A stretch of DNA of 64,000 nucleotides from Granulicella arctica (GCF_013410065.1 NZ_JACCCW010000002.1:1789422-1853421), one strand, 5' to 3'. Positions 51,779 to 60,235 are shown, counted from the first letter of the stretch. Translations and numbers: made by a program. Notes: a model not told the origin generated them from the letters alone.

Positions 51779-52663
51779 ATGACTCAACCAACCTTGACCC
51801 CATCCCGACAACAACTCGTCCGCCGCCTCACCCCCTCCCGCTGGTGGCAGAACTCGCCCACTCCACACAAAATACCCACCATATGGCCGCTCTCTGTTTT
51901 ACGTCGTCATCCTGAGCGCAGCGAAGGACCCCTGTATTTCGCCTTTGTTCTTCTTCTGGGCACAGCCACGGCCCTCGCCCAGATCACCCCACCCTCAACC
52001 CCCTACGTCAACCGCAACCTCATCGTCCTCGACCCCGCCCACGGCGGCCAGGACAACGGCCCCACCCTCAACGGTCAGCCCGAAAAGAACATCACCCTCG
52101 CCCTCTCCAACGCCCTCCGCACCGCCCTCACCACCCGAGGCTTCACCGTCGTCAGCACCCGCGACGCCGACCTCCCCGCCACCACGCCCCTGCTCACCAC
52201 CGACCAGCGCGCCGGCACCGCCAACCACCTCCGCCCCGTCGCCTGCATCGTCCTGCACGCCACCACCAGCGGCAGCGGCATCCATCTCATCACCTCGTCC
52301 CTCACTCCATCCACCGAGCCCTACGAATCCTCCACCACCATCCCCTGGGACACCGCGCAGACCCTCTACCTCTCGCAAAGCCTTCACCTCGCCAACGACC
52401 TAGGCCTCGCCCTCCTCCGCGTCAAAATCCCCGTCCTGCTCATCCGCACCGCCCTTCCCCCGCTCGACAACCTCACCTGCCCCGCCGTCGCCATCGAGAT
52501 CGCCCCGCTCATCGCCAGCGGCCAGAAAAACATCCCCGTCACCGACGCCTCCTACCAGCAGCGCCTCGCCGACACCATCGCCGCCGCCCTCCTCAACTGG
52601 CGCGACCTCACCCACCCATCGCCCAAGCCCGTCACCGCGCCCACAGCCGGAGTCACCCCATGA
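51779..52663 (+). CDS. N-acetylmuramoyl-L-alanine amidase (Amidase_3) with repeat-derived leader
   Basis: The mature part is an amidase_3 enzyme that cuts peptidoglycan stems. Zinc ligands fit His88 (VLDPAHGG), Glu102 (PEKNIT) and His160 (CIVLHATTSG), and the catalytic Glu is E240 (VAIEIAP). The usual SIHAN motif is altered to VLHAT. With the ATG at 51779, the hydrophobic signal (YFAFVLLLGTATALAQ) begins only at residue 53, after an odd leader whose residues ~43-50 (RHPERSEG) are encoded by a repeat element (51906-51930). The true start may lie later at a non-ATG codon. ATGA overlap with the next gene. Confidence 0.8.
   Translation: MTQPTLTPSRQQLVRRLTPSRWWQNSPTPHKIPTIWPLSVLRRHPERSEGPLYFAFVLLLGTATALAQITPPSTPYVNRNLIVLDPAHGGQDNGPTLNGQPEKNITLALSNALRTALTTRGFTVVSTRDADLPATTPLLTTDQRAGTANHLRPVACIVLHATTSGSGIHLITSSLTPSTEPYESSTTIPWDTAQTLYLSQSLHLANDLGLALLRVKIPVLLIRTALPPLDNLTCPAVAIEIAPLIASGQKNIPVTDASYQQRLADTIAAALLNWRDLTHPSPKPVTAPTAGVTP
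51906..51930 (+). repeat. Partial GTCATCCTGAGC repeat inside the amidase leader
   Basis: GTCATCCTGAGC followed by GCAGCGAAGGACC is the core of the dispersed repeat, here shortened and read in frame as RHPERSEG. It is the third copy within 320 bases upstream of the amidase signal peptide. Confidence 0.75.
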
Positions 52664-53295
52664 TCCCCCGCTACCAGCGCATCCTCTTCTACTCTCTCTC
52701 CGGCCTCATCCTCCTCATAGCCGTCATCACCATCTATCAGCATCAGCGAGCCCACAACCGCGTCACCGCCGCCAACGACGCCATGCCCTACATCGCGCCC
52801 GTCGACGCCCAGACCGAGTCCATCACCCTCGACCTCGCCAACGACGCCGACGGCTCCATCCTCTCCGCCCTCCGCGACGCCGACCTCCCCCAGGAGCCCT
52901 CCCAGCGCGCCCGCTCCCTCCTCGAGCGCCTCTTCACCGAGTACGCCCTCCCCGAGTCCCAACACCCCATCAAGCCCGGCACCGCCGTCGACGACGTCTT
53001 CCTCCTCAAGCCCTCCAACCCCACGTCCTCCGGCCTGCTCGCCGTCGTCAACCTCCACGGAGCCTTCGCCGACACCCACCCCTCCGGCGTCACCGTCGAA
53101 AGCCTCACCCTCCAGTCCATCATCGGTACCCTCCACGCCAACCTCCCCCAGGTCACCGAGATCCGCTTCCTCGTTGACGGCCAGCCCCGCGAAACCCTCG
53201 CCGGCCACGCTGACCTCCTCCGCACCTACCCCGCCATCGACACCGCCTCCCAGCTCCTCCAACCCTCCCAGCCCATCGAGATCCCACAACCATGA
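52660..53295 (+). CDS. Membrane-anchored GerMN-domain protein
   Basis: A 211-residue protein with one N-terminal membrane helix (ILFYSLSGLILLIAVITIY) and an extracytoplasmic GerMN domain (SLLERLFTEYALPE, VDDVFLLKP, GLLAVVNLHGAFADTHPSG, SIIGTLHANLPQVTEIRFLV in separate strands). GerMN domains are found in spore germination proteins and, in non-sporulating bacteria, next to amidases, as here. It overlaps both neighbours as ATGA, so it belongs to a cell-wall operon. A role in regulating or placing the amidase is inferred. Confidence 0.82.
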   Translation: MIPRYQRILFYSLSGLILLIAVITIYQHQRAHNRVTAANDAMPYIAPVDAQTESITLDLANDADGSILSALRDADLPQEPSQRARSLLERLFTEYALPESQHPIKPGTAVDDVFLLKPSNPTSSGLLAVVNLHGAFADTHPSGVTVESLTLQSIIGTLHANLPQVTEIRFLVDGQPRETLAGHADLLRTYPAIDTASQLLQPSQPIEIPQP

Positions 53296-54167
53296 CCACC
53301 ATCGGCGTATTCGACTCCGGCTTCGGCGGCCTCACCGTCCTCCGCGCCCTGCTCCCCCTCATCCCCGGAGCCCGCTACATCTACCTCGGCGACACCGCCC
53401 GCCTCCCCTACGGCTCCAAATCTCAGCAGACCATCGCCCGCTACGCCGTCTCCAGCGCCCAGTTCCTGCTCGACCAGGGAGCCGACATCCTCGTCATCGC
53501 CTGCAACACCGCCACCGCCCTCGCCCTCCCCGAGATCCAGGCAGCCGCCTACCCCGTCCCCGTCGTCGGCGTCATCCAACCCGGCGCAGAGGCAGCCCTA
53601 ACCTCTTCCATCGATCAAAGAAACTGTCAACCTGAGCGAAGTGCGCAGCGCGCAGCCGAAGGACCTGCGGTTGCCTCCGCCCATGCCTCCCCAAACCACG
53701 TCCTCGTCCTCGCCACCTCCGCCACCGTCCAATCCCACGCCTACCTCCACGCCCTCACCGCTCTCGGCCTCAAGACCACCGAAAAAGCCTGCCCCCTCCT
53801 CGTCCCACTCGTCGAAGAGGGTTGGATCGACCACCCCGTCACCGCCGAAGTCCTCCGCATCTACCTCACCGAAGCTCTCGCCGAAGCTCCACACGCCACC
53901 ACCCTCGTCCTCGGCTGCACCCACTACCCGCTCCTCAAACCCTTCATCGAGCGCACCCTCGCCGAGCTCCACCACCCCCTCCACATCATCGACGCCGCCC
54001 AGGCAACAGCCCACGCCACCGCCGCCATCCTTCCCCCCAGCCAGGCCACCGGCAAACCCACCTGCACCTTCTACGCCACCGACTCCATCGAAAAATTCCA
54101 GCGCCTCGGCAGCCACTTCCTCGGCCAACCCCTTCCCGAAGTCCACCTGCTGGACCTCGGCGGCTAA
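53292..54167 (+). CDS. murI: Glutamate racemase MurI with in-frame repeat insertion
   Basis: A 291-residue enzyme that makes D-glutamate for peptidoglycan. Active-site residues are intact: Asp8 (FDSGFGG), Cys71 (VIACNTATA) and Cys209 (LGCTHYPLLKP), with His210-equivalent after it. Between VIQPGAEAAL and VLVLATSATVQSHAY the protein has an extra stretch of ~25 residues; residues 111-128 are encoded by a copy of the dispersed repeat (53624-53674). The repeat keeps the frame. In known structures this junction is a surface loop before the second domain strand, so the enzyme may tolerate it. ATGA overlap with the GerMN gene. Confidence 0.9.
   Translation: MTTIGVFDSGFGGLTVLRALLPLIPGARYIYLGDTARLPYGSKSQQTIARYAVSSAQFLLDQGADILVIACNTATALALPEIQAAAYPVPVVGVIQPGAEAALTSSIDQRNCQPERSAQRAAEGPAVASAHASPNHVLVLATSATVQSHAYLHALTALGLKTTEKACPLLVPLVEEGWIDHPVTAEVLRIYLTEALAEAPHATTLVLGCTHYPLLKPFIERTLAELHHPLHIIDAAQATAHATAAILPPSQATGKPTCTFYATDSIEKFQRLGSHFLGQPLPEVHLLDLGG
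53624..53674 (+). repeat. Dispersed repeat inserted in the murI coding sequence
   Basis: The 51-base copy runs from CTGTCAACCTGAGCGAAG to CCGAAGGACCTGCGGTTGC. It matches the long variant at 63694 and 63884 (CGCAGC...CGCAGCCGAAGG), with one change (CAACC for CATCC). It is exactly 17 codons, so the frame is kept and no stop is made. Confidence 0.88.
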
Positions 54168-54191
54168 ACTACCTTCAGACACGGAGAACGA

Positions 54192-54569
54192 ATGCCCTAC
54201 CTGCTCAAAACTGAACCCAACAAATACTCCTTCGACGACTTCGAGCGCGACGGCGAAACCACCTGGGACGGCATCGCCAACAACCAGGCCCTCCTCTACC
54301 TCCGCGGCATGAAAAAAGGAGAAAAGCTCGTCATCTATCACTCCAACATCGGCAAAGCCGCCGTCGGCACCGCCAAGGTCGTCTCCGTCGACGCCACCGA
54401 CCCAAAAGCCCCCAACGTCCGCATCAAACCCGTCAAGCGCCTCAAGCACGAGAAGCCCCTCGCCGACATCCGCGCCGCCGCCGTCTTCCACGACTCCATC
54501 ATGTTCCGCCAGTTCCGCCTCTCCGTCGTCCCCATCACCGAAGAGCAGTACGACTGGTTAGTCCTCTAA
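54192..54569 (+). CDS. EVE-domain (PUA-like) protein
   Basis: A 125-residue single-domain protein with the EVE fold: YLLKTEPNKYSFDDF at the start, WDGIANNQALLYLRGMKKGEKL, YHSNIGKAAVGTAKV and MFRQFRLSVVPITEEQYDWL at the end. EVE domains are related to YTH/PUA domains and bind modified bases in DNA or RNA. It follows murI by 24 bases on the same strand with its own ribosome site (CGGAG). The target is unknown. Confidence 0.87.
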   Translation: MPYLLKTEPNKYSFDDFERDGETTWDGIANNQALLYLRGMKKGEKLVIYHSNIGKAAVGTAKVVSVDATDPKAPNVRIKPVKRLKHEKPLADIRAAAVFHDSIMFRQFRLSVVPITEEQYDWLVL

Positions 54570-54830
54570 GCCCGTGTACTGCTTGAGAAATACCTTCGGC
54601 AGTCCCAGCCGCACCGCAATCTGATCCAGCTTCCGCTCCAGCCTGCGCGCGTTCTCCTCGATCCGATCCAGCCTCGCCGAGAGCACATCTTCGAGCGACG
54701 CGTTCGGATCGAGCGGTTCGCTCTTCACAGGCATCGACTGCCGGTCATACAGCATCTCCGAAACCTCGTTTAGCCGCCGCTCCTCCTCGCTCAGCGAGCC
54801 ATCCCCCTCATTCGCCTTCCACTCCGTCAT
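54558..54830 (-). CDS. Hypothetical small coiled-coil protein
   Basis: From the ATG at 54830 it has 90 residues; a TTG 18 codons upstream is a weaker start. It is acidic, and the second half (LEDVLSARLDRIEENARRLE then RKLDQIAVRLGLPKVF) is a strong coiled coil. The C-terminal 12 bases overlap the EVE gene end on the other strand. No known domain; an accessory or scaffold protein is possible. Confidence 0.55.
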   Translation of the reverse strand: MTEWKANEGDGSLSEEERRLNEVSEMLYDRQSMPVKSEPLDPNASLEDVLSARLDRIEENARRLERKLDQIAVRLGLPKVFLKQYTGLED

Positions 54831-54880
54831 AAACACCGCCTCGCCTTCTCGAATCTCATTTTTCGCCCCACAACATAGAC

Positions 54881-54955
54881 TCAACCCCTGATCCTGCGCC
54901 GAAAGATCAGTACGACCAGAAAAAACAGAAACCCCGCCACCACTCGAGTCTTCAT
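54881..54955 (-). CDS. Candidate 24-residue membrane peptide
   Basis: ATG at 54955 follows GGAAGG by 7 bases and encodes a basic start, one hydrophobic helix (VVAGFLFFLVVLIF) and a basic end (RRRIRG). The stop is 50 bases before the coiled-coil gene start on the same strand. Such tiny membrane peptides are easily missed; coding is not proven. Confidence 0.3.
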   Translation of the reverse strand: MKTRVVAGFLFFLVVLIFRRRIRG

Positions 54956-55079
54956 CCGCAACCCTTCCTGATCGTCACTAGCCCCGATAATAGCCGCTGC
55001 CAGCCAGATTTGGCACAGCCTGCCCCTGCCCCTGCTATCCTTTAGACCGAAGCAGCTCGAAAGGAACCCAAACAGCATC

Positions 55080-55841
55080 ATGATCGATCTCAAAGGCAAA
55101 GTCGCCGTCGTCTTCGGCCTCGCAAACAAGCGCAGCATCGCCTGGGCCATCGCGCAGAAGCTCTCCGAGGCAGGAGCCTCCCTCGCCATCTGTTACCAGA
55201 GCGAGCGCCTACAACGCGACGCCGAAGAGCTCGCCGCCGACCTTCCCGACGCCAAGACCTTCCGCTGCGACGTCACCCTCGACACCGACATCGACACCGT
55301 CTTCGAGCAGCTCAAAACCACCTACGGCAAACTCGACATCCTCGTCCACTCCATCGGCTTCGCCCCCAACATCAAGAACACGGTCCTCCAGACCGCCCGC
55401 GAAGACTTCCGCATCGCCCACGACATCAGCGCCTACTCCCTCATCGCCCTAGCCCGCGCCGCAGAACCCCTCATGCCCGAAGGCGGCTCGATACTCACCC
55501 TGACCTACTACGGCGCCGAGAAGGTCTTCCCCAACTACAACATCATGGGCGTCGCCAAAGCCGCACTCGAGGCCACCGTCCGCTACCTCGCCGCCGACCT
55601 CGGCACCAAGAAGATTCGCGTCAACGCCATCTCCGCCGGCCCCATCAAAACCCTCGCCGCCCGCGGCATCGGCGACTTCACCAAAATCCTCAACGCCGTC
55701 GAAGAGCGCGCCCCGCTCCACCGCAACGTCGACGCCCTCGAGGTCGGCAACGCCGCCCTCTTCCTCACCTCCGACCTAGCCAGCGGCATCACCGGCGAGA
55801 TCACCTTCGTCGACTGCGGCTACAACACCACCGGCCTGTAG
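55080..55841 (+). CDS. fabI: Enoyl-[acyl-carrier-protein] reductase FabI
   Basis: A 253-residue SDR enzyme for the last step of each fatty-acid elongation round. The cofactor motif GLANKRSIAWAIA, characteristic of FabI, is at 13-25. The catalytic pair Tyr153 and Lys160 is in PNYNIMGVAKAALE with FabI's Y-x6-K spacing. ISAGPIKTLAARGI forms the substrate lid. It is transcribed alone. Confidence 0.95.
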   Translation: MIDLKGKVAVVFGLANKRSIAWAIAQKLSEAGASLAICYQSERLQRDAEELAADLPDAKTFRCDVTLDTDIDTVFEQLKTTYGKLDILVHSIGFAPNIKNTVLQTAREDFRIAHDISAYSLIALARAAEPLMPEGGSILTLTYYGAEKVFPNYNIMGVAKAALEATVRYLAADLGTKKIRVNAISAGPIKTLAARGIGDFTKILNAVEERAPLHRNVDALEVGNAALFLTSDLASGITGEITFVDCGYNTTGL

Positions 55842-55877
55842 AAAGTACTTAAAGCATTTCCACAGTGAAATCCCGTT

Positions 55878-55914
55878 CGGGTGCCCCATCCTTCGCGCTT
55901 CTGCGAAGGGTGGG
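55878..55914. repeat. Short hairpin repeat after fabI
   Basis: CCCATCCTTCGC (55885-55896) pairs with GCGAAGGGTGGG (55903-55914) with one G-T pair. The preceding CGGGTGCCC is shared with the stem-loop at 42553-42590, so the two are copies of one family. It probably also serves as the fabI terminator. Confidence 0.6.
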
Positions 55915-55997
55915 ACGTAATCATCTCCACCGCAACATCCTCTAGCCAGACCGGTGTAAACTCCTGCGTGATCCCCACCGCGCCTCCAAGGAGCCCC

Positions 55998-56516
55998 ATG
56001 ACCATCGCCGAAATCCTCCTCCAAGACTTCGACATCGAGATCTCCAACACCCGCCGCACCCTCGAGCGCGTCCCCGAAGACCAAAACGACTTCAAGTGTC
56101 ACGACAAGTCCATGCCTCTCGGTAAACTCGCCATGCACTGCGCCACTCTCCCGCTCTTCGGCTACTACATCGTCGAAGACGAAGGCATGGATATGGCCGC
56201 GCCCAAACGTCCTCACATCCCACTCGTCTTCACCACCCGCGAAGCCGCCCTCCAGCAGCTCGACGAGGCCGCCGCCAAGTGCCGCGCCTCCCTCGCCGCC
56301 GCCAGCGACGAACACCTCTCCGCCCCCTGGAAGTTCAGCTACGGCGAGATGCTCATCTCGAACGTCCCCCGCTCACTCACCTTCCGCCAGTTGTTCTTCA
56401 ACCACATGGTGCACCACACCGCGCAGCTCGGCGTCTACCTCCGCCTCAACGACATTCCCGTACCCGCCCTCTACGGCCCATCCGCCGACGAGCAGTGGAC
56501 CCCACCCACAAAATAA
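55998..56516 (+). CDS. DinB-family protein
   Basis: A 172-residue four-helix-bundle protein from the ATG at 55998, which follows AAGGAG. Metal-type His residues are seen in LAMHCATLPLFGYY and in the final helix NHMVHHTAQLGVYLR, typical of DinB/DUF664. The family includes metal-dependent thiol transferases and many uncharacterised members. The exact reaction cannot be told. Confidence 0.83.
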   Translation: MTIAEILLQDFDIEISNTRRTLERVPEDQNDFKCHDKSMPLGKLAMHCATLPLFGYYIVEDEGMDMAAPKRPHIPLVFTTREAALQQLDEAAAKCRASLAAASDEHLSAPWKFSYGEMLISNVPRSLTFRQLFFNHMVHHTAQLGVYLRLNDIPVPALYGPSADEQWTPPTK

Positions 56517-56529
56517 ACACGTCACCAAA

Positions 56530-56588
56530 CTGTCATCCTGAGCGAAGTGTGAAGTCGAAAGACCTGCACTTGCACTTGCACTTTTCAA
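56530..56588 (+). repeat. Dispersed GTCATCCTGAGC repeat, variant tail
   Basis: CTGTCATCCTGAGCGAAG followed by GTCGAAAGACCTGCACTTGC and repeated CACTTG. The right half is diverged from the consensus. It lies 14 bases after the DinB stop. Confidence 0.8.
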
Positions 56589-56602
56589 ACTAAACAAAAA
56601 CT

Positions 56603-56730
56603 CTGTCATCCTGAGCGGAGCGCAGCGAAGTCGAAGGACCTGCGGTTGCCTTTGCACTTGCCGTTGCCTGTTCTTTCCCACCCTCCACCAAAAAACCGCG
56701 AAGGCGCTCACAGTACCCTCGTGAGCGCCT
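56603..56730 (+). repeat. Dispersed repeat with a following hairpin
   Basis: A second copy (CTGTCATCCTGAGCGGAG to GGACCTGCGGTTGC, 56603-56648) and its GTTGC-rich tail lead into a perfect 10-base stem, AGGCGCTCAC (56702-56711) with GTGAGCGCCT (56721-56730). The stem lies 15 bases after the ABC-F stop on the minus strand and could act as its terminator. Confidence 0.75.
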
Positions 56731-56744
56731 TCCGACACTTAGCC

Positions 56745-58556
56745 CTACCCAGCCTTCTCCGACAACTCCGCCCAACGCGCATACAGCCCATCCGCAACCT
56801 CCTGCGCGTCCTCCATCTCCTTCAGCGCAGCCGTCAGCTTCACCGCATCCGTCACGACCGCCGTATCCTCCAGAGCCTCACGAGCCGCCTGCAACCGATC
56901 CTCAGCAGCCTCCACCGCCGCCTTGATCCCCGCAAACTCCCGAGCCTCCAGGTACGACAGCTTCTTCTTCCCACCGCTCACCGGAGCCGCCGCAACCGAA
57001 GCCACAGCCTTCCCCGTCTGCCCCGGAATAATCGACTCCTCCACCGTCGCTCCGCGCCACTGCTCCCACTGCGAGTAGTCCGCGAACGTCTCCGTCCCAC
57101 CCTTCCCATCCAGCCCCAGCACAATCGTCGACACCCGATCCAGCATGTAGCGATCGTGCGTCACCAGCATCAGAGCACCCGTGTACTCGAGCAGACTCTC
57201 TTCCAGAATCTCCAGCGTCGCAATATCCAGATCGTTCGTCGGTTCGTCCAGCAGCAATAGATCCGCAGGCTCCAGCATCAGCTTCGCGATCAGCACACGA
57301 GCCCGCTCCCCACCACTCAACCTCTCGACAGGCTGGTTCAGTTGCTCGCTGGTAAACAGAAACTTCGTAGCATAACTCGCCACATGCACCACACGCCCCT
57401 GGTACACCACCGAGTCCGAGTCCGGAGCCAGAGCCCGCCGCAGCGTCACTCCCTCCTCCAGCTCCCTCGTCTGCGAAAAATAAACAATCTTCAGCGAAGC
57501 CGCCTTCTTGATCGTCCCCGCGCTCGGCTGAATCTCATCCCGCAGCAGCCGCAGCAGCGTCGTCTTGCCGCTTCCATTCGGCCCCACCAGACCCACCCGC
57601 ATCCCAGAGGTCACCAGAAACTTCAGCCCCTCAACGATCTTCCGATCCCCCAACACGCAGCTCACATCCTCAAACTCAACCAGCCGCTTCGTCTGCCGAT
57701 CTGTAGCGGAGAAGTCGATGCCAGCGGAAGCAGTCTGCACCCGCGAGTTCACCTCTTTCAACTGCCCAATCAGATCATTCGCATTGTCGATCCGAGCCTT
57801 AGCCTTCGTGCTCCGAGCCTTCGGCCCACGCCGCAACCAGTCGACCTCGATCTTCACCCGATTCTTCAGCGCATCCTGCAACTTGCTCTGCGCCTCCATG
57901 TACCCCTGCTTGCCCTCGATAAACTTCGAGTACGTCCCCTGCACCCGCAGCAGCCCGTCCGCGTACACCCGGTTCAGTTCGACGATCGCCGTCGCAACAT
58001 TCTCAAGAAAATAACGATCATGGCTGACCAGAACGCAAGCGAAAGAAGCCTCATTCAGTAACTCCTCCAGCCACGCAATCCCAGCCAGATCCAGATGGTT
58101 CGTCGGCTCATCCAGCAGCAGCACATCCGGAGCCGTCACCACGGCCTCGGCAATCGCCAGCCGCTTCCGCCAGCCGCCGCTCAACCGCGCCGCCTCGGCC
58201 TTCATATCCGGAAAGCCCGTCCGCCCACTCGTCTCCCGCAGCCGCCCCTCGTGCTCGATCTCCGGAACCTTCGCCTCCACCAGCGCCCGCTCCAGCACAT
58301 CCCGCACCGTCAGCCCCGGAGCAAACGTTGACTCCTGCCGCACATACCCCACACGAGCCCGCTTCCGCGTCGCAACATCGCCCGCATCCGCGTCCTCATC
58401 CCCCGCCAACACCTTCAACAGCGTGGACTTTCCCGCCCCATTCGGCCCGATCAGCCCAATGCGGTCTCCATCTGAAACAGTAAACGAAATATCACGAAAC
58501 AACGGCGTTGCGCCAAAGGCCTTCGTCAGCCCCTGCGCATTGAGGATTGGTGGCAT
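56745..58556 (-). CDS. uup: ABC-F ATPase, Uup-like
   Basis: A 603-residue cytoplasmic protein with two ABC cassettes. The first has GPNGAGKST (38-46), LSGGWRKR and LLLDEPTNHLDL; the second has GPNGSGKTT, LSGGERAR and LLLDEPTNDLDI. The linker contains WLRRGPKARSTKAKARI, typical of Uup, and the C-terminal ~85 residues form the Uup-type coiled coil that binds branched DNA. ABC-F proteins act on ribosomes; Uup also affects transposon excision. EttA-like function is less likely given the tail. Confidence 0.88.
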   Translation of the reverse strand: MPPILNAQGLTKAFGATPLFRDISFTVSDGDRIGLIGPNGAGKSTLLKVLAGDEDADAGDVATRKRARVGYVRQESTFAPGLTVRDVLERALVEAKVPEIEHEGRLRETSGRTGFPDMKAEAARLSGGWRKRLAIAEAVVTAPDVLLLDEPTNHLDLAGIAWLEELLNEASFACVLVSHDRYFLENVATAIVELNRVYADGLLRVQGTYSKFIEGKQGYMEAQSKLQDALKNRVKIEVDWLRRGPKARSTKAKARIDNANDLIGQLKEVNSRVQTASAGIDFSATDRQTKRLVEFEDVSCVLGDRKIVEGLKFLVTSGMRVGLVGPNGSGKTTLLRLLRDEIQPSAGTIKKAASLKIVYFSQTRELEEGVTLRRALAPDSDSVVYQGRVVHVASYATKFLFTSEQLNQPVERLSGGERARVLIAKLMLEPADLLLLDEPTNDLDIATLEILEESLLEYTGALMLVTHDRYMLDRVSTIVLGLDGKGGTETFADYSQWEQWRGATVEESIIPGQTGKAVASVAAAPVSGGKKKLSYLEAREFAGIKAAVEAAEDRLQAAREALEDTAVVTDAVKLTAALKEMEDAQEVADGLYARWAELSEKAG

Positions 58557-58620
58557 TTCTTCAGTTTACCGTGCCCCCGCCAATTCGGCATGTACCCCGA
58601 GTGCGATGCCCCATGAAACC

Positions 58621-60030
58621 CTACTTCGGCGCATGATCAACAGCCTTCGCTTCAGGCGCCTGCACACGAGTAAAGGTGTCACCCCAAATGCCGGAGAGAT
58701 CGACCAGATCAAAGCTGCTGGTCTTGCCGGAAGCGAAGGTTATCTCAACCTCCTGGTTCGTGAGATAAAACCTCAATGGACTCTCTGCCACCATCCGCGA
58801 CGGTGTCTTCTGCGAGCCTTCGTTTTGAATATAGAGATGGCCGTCCGCGAAGGTCAGCAGGAGAAACTGCGGATCCTTCGTATCAGCGCTACCATAGCGG
58901 CCGACATAAGAGCGCAGCGTGTTCTCCGGCACACTCGCCTCCTTGCCCTCAGAAGGAAGAATCGCGTCTTCGTTCATCGCAAGATGTACGATCTCCGTAT
59001 CGAGGGCCGCGCTCCCCGGTGTACTCTGATTGCCTTCGGCCACCAGATTCGACAGCACGACAACAGTGGTCTTCGTCCCCGGAAGATAGTCGAGAAACGA
59101 AAAGAATCCATCCACCGTGCCATTGTGGAAGATATCGAGCGTCTCACCCTCCCCATCGATATACAGACCATAACCATAGCCATGAAGAAAGGGTTTCGTC
59201 ATCTCCGCAAACGAGGCCGGCGCAAGCACCTTCCCCCCATGCAAAGCTTCTGTCCACCGAACCAGGTCGCCAGCCGTGGAGTAGAGGTTCCCCGCACCCG
59301 CCAAACTCGCGAGATCAAGGTCCGCCACAGGAAAAGGACCGTGGCCGGACGGGTGATACCCATAAGCGCGATGGGAGACCAGGCTCGAGTTCCAGTCGCA
59401 ACCAGTCTGCGCAAGCTGTAGCGGCTGGAAGATGCGCTCCTCAAGGAACCGGCAGTACGGTTCACCACTCGCCTGTTCGATCACCCGTCCAAGCAGCATG
59501 TAATTGATATTGGCGTATTCAAACTTCGAACCGGGCTGGAACGCAAGAGGCTTCTCCAGAACTCCCTGCATCAGCTCTTCCGGGCTGTGCGGCGAGTATT
59601 TGAGGATAAGGCCAAAATCCACATCCGGAATGCCCGAGCTATGAGTCAACAGATTACGCAGTGTAATGCCGCCCCACGCAACAGGAGAATGCGGGTAGAA
59701 ACGACTGAGGAGATCGCTCGTCTTCAGCTTCCCCTCCTGCTGAAGCAACAGGACAGCAGCCGCGGTGAACTGCTTAGAGAGCGACCCGATACGAAAACGC
59801 GTGTCGGGCGTGAAGGGAATCTGCCATTCGAGATTGGCGTACCCATAACCTTGCTGGAAGATGAGCTGATGATCCCGCTCTACAGCCACCACTCCCATAA
59901 AGCCATCACGACTCCGATAAAACTCTGCCGCTCGATCGATGCGAACACGAACCGAAGCCGCCGTCTGCGCCGAGGCAAGCTGAACCGCTAGCGCAAAGGA
60001 AGCAACAAGGGCCGAAAGGAGACGTGTCAT
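58621..60030 (-). CDS. Secreted serine hydrolase of the beta-lactamase (class C-like) family
   Basis: From the ATG at 60030 it has 469 residues with a signal peptide (LAVQLASAQ). The penicillin-binding fold motifs are SLSK (nucleophile Ser and Lys), YAN in FEYANINYMLLG, and HNG in IFHNGTVDGF for the third box. A C-terminal domain of ~130 residues (ENTLRSYVGRYGSADT...) resembles the lipocalin-like domain seen in such esterases. Probable activities are esterase or D-aminopeptidase rather than antibiotic hydrolysis. Confidence 0.88.
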   Translation of the reverse strand: MTRLLSALVASFALAVQLASAQTAASVRVRIDRAAEFYRSRDGFMGVVAVERDHQLIFQQGYGYANLEWQIPFTPDTRFRIGSLSKQFTAAAVLLLQQEGKLKTSDLLSRFYPHSPVAWGGITLRNLLTHSSGIPDVDFGLILKYSPHSPEELMQGVLEKPLAFQPGSKFEYANINYMLLGRVIEQASGEPYCRFLEERIFQPLQLAQTGCDWNSSLVSHRAYGYHPSGHGPFPVADLDLASLAGAGNLYSTAGDLVRWTEALHGGKVLAPASFAEMTKPFLHGYGYGLYIDGEGETLDIFHNGTVDGFFSFLDYLPGTKTTVVVLSNLVAEGNQSTPGSAALDTEIVHLAMNEDAILPSEGKEASVPENTLRSYVGRYGSADTKDPQFLLLTFADGHLYIQNEGSQKTPSRMVAESPLRFYLTNQEVEITFASGKTSSFDLVDLSGIWGDTFTRVQAPEAKAVDHAPK

Positions 60031-60235
60031 AGCACCACTCTCAGGACATGCGTTCCCCCGAGTATCGCCGATCTTTATCAGTTCAAGAAACGAAGATCTC
60101 CGCTCCATTCATACCCGCAAAGACACCCCGACTACTTCCGCTCCTCCGGCAAAGCGCCTCTTGAAACGCCGCTTCGCGGTACCATGGGATTCATTTCTCC
60201 CGAGCCGTATAAGCGCGTCGTAAACAGGAGGTCTG

